Shown: in pieces, positions 27,719 through 64,000 of the stretch | Numbering within the stretch: position 1 is the first letter of the stretch | Layout: each line of letters starts with the position of its first letter | Assembly (NCBI RefSeq): GCF_047511655.1 | Contig: NC_133403.1 | Location: 13,699,014-13,763,013 of the forward strand | Length of the DNA stretch: 64,000 bases | Direction: 5' to 3' | DNA from: Castor canadensis | Taxonomy: Eukaryota; Chordata; Mammalia; Rodentia; Castoridae | The notes under the pieces: generated by a model | Seen by the model: the letters and a program-made list of their open reading frames with translations, nothing else | Databases searched by the model: none | Told to the model about the DNA's origin: nothing | Made by a program: the position numbers and the translations under genes

Positions 27719-29061
27719 AAAGAAGATGCAGAGGCACCTGCACACCCATGTTTATTGCGGCACTATTCACAATAGCCAAGTTATGGAAACAGCCAAGATG
27801 CCCCACCACTGACGAATGGATTAAGAAAATGTGGTATCTATACACAATGGAATTTTATGCAGCCATGAAGAAGAACGAAATGTTATCATTCACTGGTAAA
27901 TGGATGGAACTGGAGAACATCATCTGAGTGAGGTTAGCCTGGCCCAAAAGACCAAAAATCATATGTTCTTCCTCATATGCGGACATTAGCTCAAGGGCAA
28001 ACACAACAAGGGGATTGGACTTTGAGCACATGATAAAAGCTTTAGCACACAAGGGAGGGGTGAGGATAGGTAAGACACCTCAAAAACTAGATAGCATTTG
28101 TTGCCCTCAATGCAGAGAAACTAAAGCGGATACTTTGGGGCAACTGAGGCCAATAGGAAAGGGGACCAGGAACTAGAGAAAAGGTTAGTTCGAGAAGAAT
28201 TAACCTAGAAGGTAACACACACGCACAGGAAATTAATGCGAGTCAACTGCCTGTATAACTATCCTTATCTCAACTAGCAAAATCCCTTGGTCCTTCCTAT
28301 TTTTTTTTTATTTTATTATTCATATGTGCGTACAAGGCTTGGGACATTTCTCCCCCCTGCCCCCACCCCCTCCCTTACCACCCACTCCGCCCCCTCCCTC
28401 TCTCCCCCACCACCTCAATAAGCAGCAGAAACTATTTTGCCCTTATTTCTATTTTGTTGAAGAGAGAGTATAAGCCATAATAGGAAGGAACAAGTGTTCC
28501 TGGTTGAGATAAGGATAGCTATACAGGGAGTTGACTCACATTAATTTCCTGTGCGTGGGTGTTACCTTCTAGGTTAATTCTTTTTGATCTAACCTTTTCT
28601 CTAGTTCCTGGTCCCCTTTTCCTATTGGCCTCAGTTGCTTTTAAGGTATCTGCTTTAGTTTCTCTGCGTTAAGGGCAACAAATGCTAGCTAGTTTTTTAG
28701 GTGTCTTACCTATCCTCACCCCTCCCTTGTGTGTTCTCCCTTTTATCCTGTGCTCAAAGTCCAATCCTATTGTTGTGTTTGCCTTTGATCTAATGTCCAC
28801 ATATGAGAGAGAACATACGATTTTTGGTCTTTTGGGCCAGACTAACCTCACTCAGAATGATGTTCTCCAATTCCATCCATTTAGTCCTTCCTATTATTGC
28901 TTATACTCTCTCTTCAACAAAATTAGAGATAAGGGCAGAATAGTTTCTGCCTGGTAGCCAGGGATAAGGTGGGGTAAAGAGGGGTAAGGGGGAAGAAATA
29001 ACCCAAACAATGTATGCACATATGAATAAAATAAAAATTAAAAAAAAAAAGAAGATGCAGA
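27719..29061 (+). mobile_element. 5'-truncated L1 3' end (outer copy), with a nested L1 inside
   Basis: From about 27733 the sequence reads as the last codons of L1 ORF2 (wording CACAATAGCCAAG and ACACAATGGAATTTTATGCA) followed by an L1 3'UTR with a G-rich run, ending at an A-rich tail (29037-29050). Apparent target duplication AGAAGATGCAGA at about 27721-27732 and again at 29050-29061. The insertion sits in an older L1-like stretch (about 27430-27720 and 29065-29180). It is interrupted at 28301-28883 by a second L1 on the opposite strand. Confidence 0.85.
28301..28883 (-). mobile_element. Nested antisense L1, 5'-truncated, with target-site duplication
   Basis: A 583-bp L1 3' end on the minus strand inserted into the 3'UTR of the outer L1. 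Its A-rich tail appears as T-rich sequence at 28301-28320, and its G-rich 3'UTR tract as C-rich sequence at 28350-28415. The 11-bp duplication GTCCTTCCTAT flanks it at 28290-28300 and 28884-28894, after which the outer L1 resumes without loss. The body is highly similar to the outer copy. Confidence 0.9.
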
Positions 29062-29234
29062 AGAGCATGTAATCTATGCTACCTGTGTGTAGAGGGGAAA
29101 AAATGAAAAATAGGGTCTACAGATGTATCTTTTTTGTATGTTACAGAGTAACTGTGGAAAGAAGTAAAATAAACTAGAATAGGAACAGGGGAGTGTGACC
29201 CACAGAGTGGAGAAGACCTTCATCAGATACTCAT

Positions 29235-29470
29235 CTTTTTTTTTTAGTTCTGGGGTTTGAATTCAGTTTTGTGCTTCATTTATGCCCCAGGGGGCTGGAC
29301 GCCATCCTTCTATTTATGTTTTCCACATAGCTGGGATGACACCACTATGCCCGGCTTTTAGGGCATGGTGAGATGGGGGTCTTTGGAACTTTTTTGTGGA
29401 GGCTGGCCTCTAACCTCCATTCTTCCGAGTAGCTAGGATTACAGGGGGGTGAGCCACTACACCAGGCAGA
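29235..29470 (-). repeat. Degenerate reversed SINE
   Basis: Fragments of reversed ID (GTTCTGGGGTTTGAATTCAG) and reversed B1 (GAGTAGCTAGGATTACAGG) halves with extra sequence between them. Confidence 0.55.
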
Positions 29471-29699
29471 TATCTATCTTTTGAATGCTGCATCTTTTGG
29501 ATGTTTTTCCTCTAACCCTAATGCAAAGCAGAATTCCCCACATTCTTTGGAATTGAGCTCAGGTAAGCTCCAAATCCACCATTCAGAGAAGGCTGGCATC
29601 AGGGTCTGAGTATTCCTCCTTGCAGTCCTGTCCCCTGATCCTTCCTAGGGCGAAAGCTTAGAAAACCCCAAAAGGGCAAATGAGAAGGCCCCCAGGGAG

Positions 29700-30400
29700 T
29701 GGTCCCTACACAGGCAGAGCAGACTGCCTCTGGGCTGCCTCGTCACTTCCCGCTCCCCTTCCCACCCCATCTATGGCCCGAATCCATGACCCCATCCATG
29801 ACCCGCAGCCCATGGAGACCAGATGTACCCCCCCCCCCCGCACTCCTGGAGCCAGGGACACTGGAGAACATCTGGGAATGGCAGAGTCCTTTCTGGAGTC
29901 TAAGAGGGCGGACAAGTCCCCAGAAACACTGCCCCGGATTCACGCCCAGATCTCCTGGGCGCTGCCCCACGTGTGGTCCGCACCCGGCGCTGGAGGTGCC
30001 CAAACTTCGGCTGCCGCGGGTGTGAGCCGACCGCCATAGCTCGGTCTGGGGTTGGAAGTAGTGTGTAAGGGGTTTGGAGCACGCAGGGCCGGGCGTAGCC
30101 CCGCCAAAAGGTGGTGGTGGTGGTGGTCACCGGAACCCGCAAGCAAGAAGGGATATTCCAGGAGACGCTGTCACGCCCAAGTGGGCGCAGCAGCTGGCCC
30201 TGCACGCGCTGTCCCACCGATGGCGCCCGGGTCTGCACACCCCATGAATCTGCCTCCTCCAGCCCGTAACGTCGGGACAGGGAGCCAGGGAGCCAGCCAC
30301 CGCGCCATGTTCCTAGTCCTCCCGCAGGGCCGGGCCCAGAGCTCCATGGACCGCAGCATTCTACTGCTCACAGCAGAGGAGCCCCTTGCAAAGATGTTCA
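29700..30400. promoter_or_regulatory. Orphan CpG-rich block (candidate promoter or enhancer)
   Basis: CpG dinucleotides are frequent, especially at 29930-30350, against a CpG-poor surrounding. A palindromic E-box, CACGTG, lies at 29968-29973, and a GGT/GTG run (WWWWW-encoding in one frame) at about 30107-30127. No recognised exon. It could be the promoter of an intergenic lncRNA, an alternative AIFM3 first exon about 9.4 kb upstream of its start codon, or an enhancer. Open frames here (for example 30052-30465 on +) match nothing I know. Confidence 0.5.
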
Positions 30401-30689
30401 TTTCTCCTCATGTTGGCTGGCACTCAAGCGGCCCTATTTTGGGGGCCTGGCTAAGGGAAAATTAAGTTGAGGATACAACTGGGGAATGCCTCAACCCGGT
30501 GGAGAGCAAATGTTCGCTGGGCACAGTGGTTTTCAAACCTAAATGTATTTTAACTTAAAAACCCCAGCGCTTAGATCCATACATCAGGAGTGGGGACCCC
30601 AAGTCTACACTGCAGCACTGGTGGGGAGCCACGGGTGCTGAGTGAAGGGGTGGTCACCTTGTCTTGTGAGCCAGCAGGGAGAGGCCTGT

Positions 30690-30925
30690 TAAGACAAAAG
30701 TCCAGGTAGCACCTGGGCACCGTGGCTCCCGCCTAATACTAGTTATTTGGGAGACTGAGATCAGAAGGATTGTGGTTCAAGACCAACCTGGGCAAATAGT
30801 TCATGAGACCCCTATCTCCAAAATAATCAGAGCAAAAATGACCTGGAGGCAGTAGAGCGCCTGCTTTGCAAGCATGAAGCCCTTTCAATCAAACCCTAGT
30901 CCCACCAAAAAAAAAAAAAAATCCA
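30690..30925 (+). repeat. B1-dID-like dimeric SINE
   Basis: Forward dimer with A-rich tail (30906-30921). A second forward dimer lies at 31575-31795. Confidence 0.85.
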
Positions 30926-31574
30926 AAACACTCCTGTGGCCCTCAGCCTGCCATGGGAGCTGCTACTTGGGCCTGCTTCCATTTCCCCTCCACTAGGTAG
31001 CCAAGAAGACTTCCTGAACCTGCCTGGGCTACATAGGCCCCCAGCTGCCAGAGTTCTAGCAAATCTTCTGAGGTGGCAACAGGGCAGTTCTGCCTACCAG
31101 GTGTGTAGTGTGCCCGGAAGATTGCAAGAGCAGGGTCAGTCCGTAATGGGCTGTGGCACTGTCTTAGCTAGAGAAGACCCTCCCAGAATAATGCATCAGG
31201 GTAGGGGTGGCCCATAAGTAAGAAAAGCCTGGGGAGGTGTCAAGTTTGTGGTATAGGATAAAGTTTCTAGGACTCCGGACAGGCCTCTGCCAGCCAGCTG
31301 CTCCTGGTTGGCTGTGCCAGAAGGGAGGCAAGCAGGCAGAAAGACAATGGCATAGTGGTCATATCCAAAGGCTGCCCTTGCCACATAGGAACCCAGCACT
31401 CTCTGAGTGAAAGTTCCTTCACAGGTGTCTCTGGGGCACTCTTTCTTCCATGATTTGACACAGCTTTGCTGTTTCTCTCAAATTCACCTGAAAGTAGGAA
31501 GCCAGGGGTTACATTTTAACAGTTTAGTTCTATATAGTGGAACTGGACTGGAATTGCCATTAAGAAAATTTGAC

Positions 31575-31795
31575 TTCTACCAGGTGCCAGTGGCTCATAC
31601 CTGTAATCTTAGCTACTTGAGAGGCAGAGAGCAGGAGAATCACAGTTCAAGGCCAGCTGGAGCAAAAAGTGAGACCCTAACTCAAAAATACCCAACACAA
31701 AAAAGGGCTGACAAAGTGGCCCAAGTGGTAGAGCGCTTGCCTAGTAAGCTTGAGACCAACAGTTCAAATCACTGTACTGCAAAAAAAAATTTTTT
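31575..31795 (+). repeat. B1-dID-like dimeric SINE
   Basis: Starts CCAGGTGCCAGTGGCTCATA; has the linker CCCAACACAAAAAAGGGC and the ID half to the A-rich tail. About 0.6 kb downstream of the predicted CRKL transcript end. Confidence 0.88.
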
Positions 31796-32371
31796 TGACT
31801 TCTCAATTCACACCTAAGTTGCCATGGGAAGAGTATAGGTAAAGTCAGGCAAAATGTGCCGGGTTGGGCACAAAGAGGGGGACAGGATCCTCCCTGGCTA
31901 AAGAGGTGTGAGGTCTGAAGGGAAGTCGTCAGTCTCATCAACACCTCAAGTTTCCTCTGAAGGTCCCCCAAAGCTCATCAGGAGGGCCATATACAACAGG
32001 AACAGAAAAGGCCTTAAGACAGTTGGGACAGACATCATAACCCTGCTCCAGAAGGAAAAATGTCCAGTCTCTCTGTGGTGCTGCAAATGTAATGTCTGGG
32101 AACTACTGCCTCATGCTCAGGCCAAGACCAAGCACCAGGCTCTCCTCCAGCACCCAATATGCCCACACGATGAGAGCAGATTTTCTCTTTTGGAGGGAGG
32201 CTCTTCGGGAAAGGAGAGCAGCAGTAGCAGCAGCAGCAAGGTGGCCTGGGTGAGTCTCTGAGCAGCACCAGGAGTGTCACCACTGCTTAACTGCTGGGAC
32301 GCTGGCTGGTGGGGGCTGACTGAGGAGACACTGAAACATTGAAGCTGCTGCCACCACTGGCTGATGCAAGT

Positions 32372-32377
32372 TTTATT
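32372..32377 (-). terminator. CRKL: CRKL polyadenylation signal (AATAAA)
   Basis: Canonical hexamer on the minus strand (CTCAATAAAACTTGC context), with cleavage expected near 32350-32360. Earlier hexamer-like words in the AT-rich 3'UTR could give shorter forms. Confidence 0.65.
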
Positions 32378-33894
32378 GAGACAATGTACAAACAGGCCAC
32401 GGAAACAAGGGTTTTGATGCTGGGACCAGTAACATAAAATGGAATACAAAAATAAAAAGGCACTAATCTGTTAAGAAAAGACACTCGATGTATTCTAAGA
32501 ATATAAGTCATTTAATACTGTTAATTTTATAGCACAAAATAAAACAAGCTATGATCCCCAAAAATAATTTTAAAAGCTTACACAGAAAATATTATTGCCT
32601 GAAGTTTATGATCTTTAAGTTACAGGTCAAAAGAGTTTTATGCTGTTGTTTTAAAACACACAGTGAAGACCGTCTAGAAGCAAGGCCACTACTGTTCCTT
32701 CTGTAGAGACGATCCTGTCTCAGAGAACTGTCCTTTACTCCTTTAGAATACAAAACCAACTCAGTGCCCACACTGACAGTTACTAGGGATGCAGTTCTCC
32801 GGTCCCAGAGGGTGGAGTCTGAGGCAGAGCTCAGTGGTGTCCACAGAAAGCATTAGTCTTAGGTACTGTGTTAAAACAATCAAGAATTCACTCATTTTAA
32901 GAGGTTAATGAACATAATATTAAAGGATTAAATTATAAACACCTGGCACAAAAACACATCATCCCTTTTCAAAAAATAAAATGTTCATATTCCTCTGAGC
33001 AAATGTTACAAGAGCAGTGGCTGTCTGCCTCGGGCCTGCCTTGTCTGTAAACAGCTGTAAAGGAAGGCCGGCACAGTGCCAGGGTATGACGTTCCAAGGA
33101 GGGCACAGTGGTCCTTTCCTCCTTTTCATCACAGAAGGTGTTGGGAGTCTGGTGGCCAAAGTTATCCAAAGGCAGCTGGTCAATGCATCCTCTTTGTTAA
33201 CCATGTTGTCAGTTGGTACCACGCAGTGCAGAAATGGTAAGCATGACTTTTGTGTTGGCAATTCTGCCCAGGACAAACAGGTTGTAATCAAACTGTCAGT
33301 GCTCTCTAGTACATAACTTGTTTCCTTCCCAGGTGAAATAACATAGTGAGTCAATTTAACACCCAAGTATTTCCTACAACACAGTAGAGCAGAGCAAATA
33401 GCAATAATCATAAAAAGAAAGCCACCCCTGGGTCAAATACACACTGCTTTTTGGAGCATGGATATCTTCTCAGACTAATGGGGAACCAGGCACAAAGTTG
33501 AGGCAGGGGTGCTTTTTATTCCATTAGTGTGAAAATGAGTATTTTTCTGCTGGATTAAAAAAACTGAGAAGGTTCTAAGTCAAAAGGTTACTACTTTTGG
33601 CACATATTTTGAGAGCTCAGAACTCAAGGCTCCCTTTTATTTTGAGCTCTGAATCTCTTAGGAAGCCCTAGAGACATTTGCATGGGCTGAAGTAATTCAT
33701 TATAGAACCAAACTCTAAATTTACATGGTGTTTGATTCAGGAGTGCTTCACACAGGGTAAGTCTTGCTATTGTCAGTAGACCTGCTGAAAGGAAACCCTG
33801 CTTTCCAAAATGGCCATATACTACTTGTGCTGGGCCAATTGTTATTAATCAAAAAGTGTCAAGCCCTTTTAATTAAATCTGATTTAAAAAGGCG

Positions 33895-34115
33895 TAAGAG
33901 CCGGGCACAGTGGTGCATGCCTATAATCCCAGCTGAGACAGGAAGCTCCCAAGTTTGGGGCCAGCCTGGGTAACTTAGTGAGACTCAAAATTTTAAAAAG
34001 GGCTGGGGGTGTACCTCAGTGGTAGAGCACTTGCCCAGCATGTGTGAGGCCTGGGTGGGGTTCAATCTCCAGGAATGGGAAAACCAAACCAAACCAAACC
34101 AAACCAAGGTTTTAC
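33895..34115 (+). repeat. Dimeric SINE within the CRKL 3'UTR
   Basis: B1-like half (GCCGGGCACAGTGGTGCATG) plus ID half (GGGCTGGGGGTGTACCTCAG), then an AAACC pentamer tail at 34079-34105. Antisense to CRKL. Confidence 0.85.
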
Positions 34116-34849
34116 AGTTTGTGCCCTCTTTGAGCAAGGCACATTTTCCACCTTCTGTTAGACACTCCACGCAGGTGCAGATGGTGCCAATAAGAGCATA
34201 GGTGAAGTAGGTCACTGGCAGACACTGTTTCTAGGTAGAATTTGGGGACTCTGTTCCCTACATATCACTTGGGGCTAAGCCTGAACTCAGAACAAGTCCA
34301 CCACTCAACAGACCTAGCTACAATAGGCAACTGGCAAGGGAAAGTCTTTAGAGAAGGGGGCGGTCACACTTCTCTCTGCTTAAGAAAGCACTGATCTCTA
34401 ACACTTTTTTAGGAAAACCACAGACAGGCAGTGGTATTTTTTCCAACTGATGGTTATTTTCTCACAGGAACACTCTCAAGACTCAATACACCACTTATCA
34501 GCCTGATAGAATACTGATTTAAGATAAATTGATAAAGAAATGGACAAATGGGTATTTACTTGTTCTGCCACCAGAATATATTGCTCCAAACCTCTAAACC
34601 AAAGAACATCCAGAGACAGGGCCATAGTTATAGTAGGTGCTCTATAATTGTTAAGAGTTATTCACCAGGCCATGCTGTTTCTAGGCCAACTGTGTTCATT
34701 TTGAACAGAAGCTTGTCTTCACCAGGGTTCAGAAAGGACAGCAAACTGAACTGCACCTAAAGGTTCCGGAATTCTAGTCTGCCATGTACAGATGGGGATC
34801 AGTCACACATGGGCTCCAATCATCTTGTATAAATAGGTCTCTCTCTTTT

Positions 34850-34955
34850 TTTTAAAATATTTTATTTATTTTTCGTTGGTACTGGGGTTTGAACTCAGGG
34901 CCTTGCTCTTGCTAGGAAGGCGCTCTACCACTTGAGACAGTCTGCCAGCCTCAAA
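34850..34955 (-). repeat. ID-like SINE half within the CRKL 3'UTR
   Basis: GGTACTGGGGTTTGAACTCA through to CTACCACTTGAGACAGTC. Same sense as CRKL, opposite to the SINE at 33895-34115. Confidence 0.85.
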
Positions 34956-36187
34956 CAGGCCACTATTAGCTTAACAGGGAAATGCTTTAACATCACTTGA
35001 TTAAGGGTTCTCCTTAGTCCCTACAACACTAGACCTAGACTTCAAGTGCATGAACCAGTTTCCAGAGTCTGCGTTTTCTTTGCTCAGGAGCATTATGGAT
35101 GCCACCAACCGACAGCACCATCTTTCTCCAGCAGCCTGGGGAGGCTGGGCCTGGGCAGGGAAGGCTGAGTAGGCTTCAATGAGTAGAATTTAAAAATTTA
35201 ATGACATATTAGTGGATCCAGTAATTCTATGAACCACCTAATGTTTAAACAGAAATTTAAGTCCGTAAAGTGGTGAATTCACAAAAAAGCTGGAAAGAAA
35301 ACTGGTCAAATACTCCACTCTTCACTGCTCTTTTTGCTGGCAAACAAGGTAAACAGAGGTTTCCCCAAATTACCTCCCACTCTCATGCTTTTGGGGATGA
35401 AGTAATTCAAGAGACTGTGCACCCAGCTTGGCATACCATAACTGCTGATTGTATGTGTGTGTGTGTTGGTTGCTGCACGGCAAAACAAGGTACATCGGCA
35501 ACCAAGATAGTAAGGGCCTCCGCTTCAGGGCTGTTCTCTTCATATTTCTTTAGTTACAGCAGCTTCAGTGGAGAAGCTCAGAGGTGTGTGTTATTTCTTG
35601 GACTATCATAAAAAGTCCAACCTGCTACTTAAAAATCTGTTCAAAACACACAAGTCTAATTAATTAGTTTTCCAAACCAAACCAAACCAAAAGAAAATGA
35701 AAGAAAAGCTAGATTTGGAGTGTTCAGGACAGAATTCTCTCTTAAGGTTCACTCTCTCCGTTGTCCAAAGAAAAACAAGCTGGTGGCAGAGCCACTGCTT
35801 GGTGGAACAGCAACATGCAGGATCTCGCCATTGGCCTCAAGCTTTCAACAGCAAGCATGACAGACTCAGTCCCAAGAACAAACAGGGCAGTGATGAGAAG
35901 ACTCTTTGCATGTCAACTTCCCTTCACTTGTGTGCTTCCACCGATATTTCCAGTTTATGATCCAAAAGAACTCTAAAATCAGCTACTCTTTGACAATACG
36001 ACTATAATACAAATGCCAGGAGGCAGCCACTGTGTGCATTCCAAATGTGTATGAGAGATCACCAGTCTGCAAAAAGCTGGACATCGGCAATGCAGTGTAA
36101 CTTGCCTATGAGAGAGAATGCTTTCCCACTTCAAAGGAGACTATGACAGGCAGAATGACGAAGCAGCAGGAAACAAGGCAATAGCAA

Positions 36188-63480
<27,293 letters not shown>

Positions 63481-64000
63481 GGAGGCTGAGAAGGCGGTGG
63501 CGGCAGGCACTCCCTTCCTGGGTCGCGGTTGCGCCGCCGGGGGCGCTGCTGCCGCTGGGTCTCCGAACGTTGGCAGGAGAACAGCTGGAGCCAAGAGGGA
63601 GCGGCGTTTCGAAAACCTGCTTCTGGGAACAAAGCGTAACGTGCCGGCCGAATTGCAGGCCAAGGAGGCGTGGCCCTGACCTGGCCGGCCCTGGGGCCCG
63701 AGAGAGACTCAAGGGCGGACGTGCCTTAAGGGGCCTCAACAAGGGGATGACCCTCGAGCTGAGGTGACCACCAGCAAGGTTACTGAATGACGCATGCTCC
63801 AGGTGGCCTAATAGGCTGAGACCCCAAGTGGCTAGGTGACCCGATTGGCACAAATTTCGGGGGGAAGGTGACAATTGGATTGACCGGAGTAAATGGTCTA
63901 ATCTGGCCATCGTGGGCTCGGTAGCGCTTGCAAGAAAAATACAAACGGTTTCTGCGGCGTGGCATGAAGACTTCTCTTGCTGTGGATTCTACCTGCTGCT
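63481..64000. other. Flank upstream of CRKL
   Basis: Tail of the CpG island (to about 63650), then ordinary unique sequence. No exon of a neighbouring gene is recognised. A plus-strand ORF starting at 63291 extends to 63767 (see findings). Confidence 0.5.

Larger units (their letters stand above)
23501..32354. other. AIFM3-CRKL intergenic region
   Basis: No protein gene recognised. Contents: reversed SINE dimer (23840-24045), reversed B1 (24770-24890), MIR (24895-25045), forward dimer (25505-25745), ID fragments (26885-26965, 27090-27175, 27290-27395), nested L1 3' ends, a degenerate reversed SINE (29235-29470), an orphan CpG block (29700-30400), and forward dimers (30690-30920, 31575-31795). 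In human a lncRNA is annotated between these genes (from memory); I cannot identify its exons here. Confidence 0.6.
32355..36187 (-). other. CRKL: CRKL 3'UTR (about 3.8 kb)
   Basis: AT-rich, uninterrupted sequence after the CRKL stop codon, running to a canonical AATAAA at 32372-32377. A 3'UTR of several kb is usual for this gene. Two SINEs in opposite orientations sit inside it (33895-34115 forward, 34850-34955 reversed). The remainder appears unique and could hold miRNA and RNA-binding protein sites that I cannot confirm. Confidence 0.75.

Noticed and set aside
27855-28176. Open frames overlapping the L1 copies
   Set aside because: They are remnants of the L1 ORF2 end and 3'UTR, truncated and non-functional.
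30052-30465. A 137-codon plus-strand frame with a WWWWW run in the orphan CpG block
   Set aside because: The Trp run is just a GGT repeat in one frame. No domain, no family match and no splice evidence.

Overview
This is a mammalian nuclear genomic window. Three multi-exon genes with GT-AG introns, all on the minus strand, can be reconstructed: the 5' part of LZTR1 (151-6089), a complete AIFM3 (coding span 7369-20646, non-coding first exon near 23314), and a complete CRKL (coding span 36188-62827). From memory, CRKL, AIFM3 and LZTR1 are consecutive and co-directional in human 22q11.2, so the window reads as that conserved block in reverse orientation. The reading frames close exactly: the CRKL exons sum to 303 codons plus stop, the AIFM3 exons to 596 codons plus stop, and the five LZTR1 exons to 169 codons plus two bases.

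The interspersed repeats indicate a rodent. Dozens of copies of a dimeric SINE are present, with a 7SL/B1-like left half joined to a tRNA/ID-like right half (B1-dID type), along with many solo ID-like and B1-like halves. I associate this repertoire with the squirrel, dormouse and beaver lineages and favour a beaver-like (castorimorph) genome, but the species is an inference.

Layout: 1-6089 holds LZTR1 exons 5 to 1, with a CpG-rich promoter to about 6500. A gap of about 0.9 kb separates it from the AIFM3 3' end (about 7030). AIFM3 exons 20 to 3 are compact (7.4-14.8 kb). A SINE-rich 5.8 kb intron with a 42-bp minisatellite leads to exon 2 (start codon at 20646), and the GC-rich first exon and promoter lie at 23.3-23.5 kb. 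The intergenic stretch 23.5-32.35 kb holds SINEs, a nested pair of L1 3' ends (27.7-29.05 kb) and an orphan CpG-rich block (29.7-30.4 kb). The CRKL 3'UTR is about 32355-36187, followed by exon 3, a 14.5 kb intron full of SINEs, exon 2 (50856-51321), an 11.2 kb intron, exon 1 (62517-62827) and a CpG-island promoter to about 63.6 kb.

The genes do not form an operon-like unit. CRKL is an SH2-SH3-SH3 signalling adaptor upstream of RAP1/RAS. LZTR1 is the CUL3 adaptor that removes RIT1/RAS-family GTPases. AIFM3 is a Rieske plus FAD/NAD oxidoreductase of the AIF family. I found no new protein system. The best leads are regulatory and structural: a divergent ORF at the CRKL promoter, an unusually long in-frame CRKL leader, the orphan CpG block, a nested L1 quasi-palindrome, and an inverted SINE pair in the CRKL 3'UTR.
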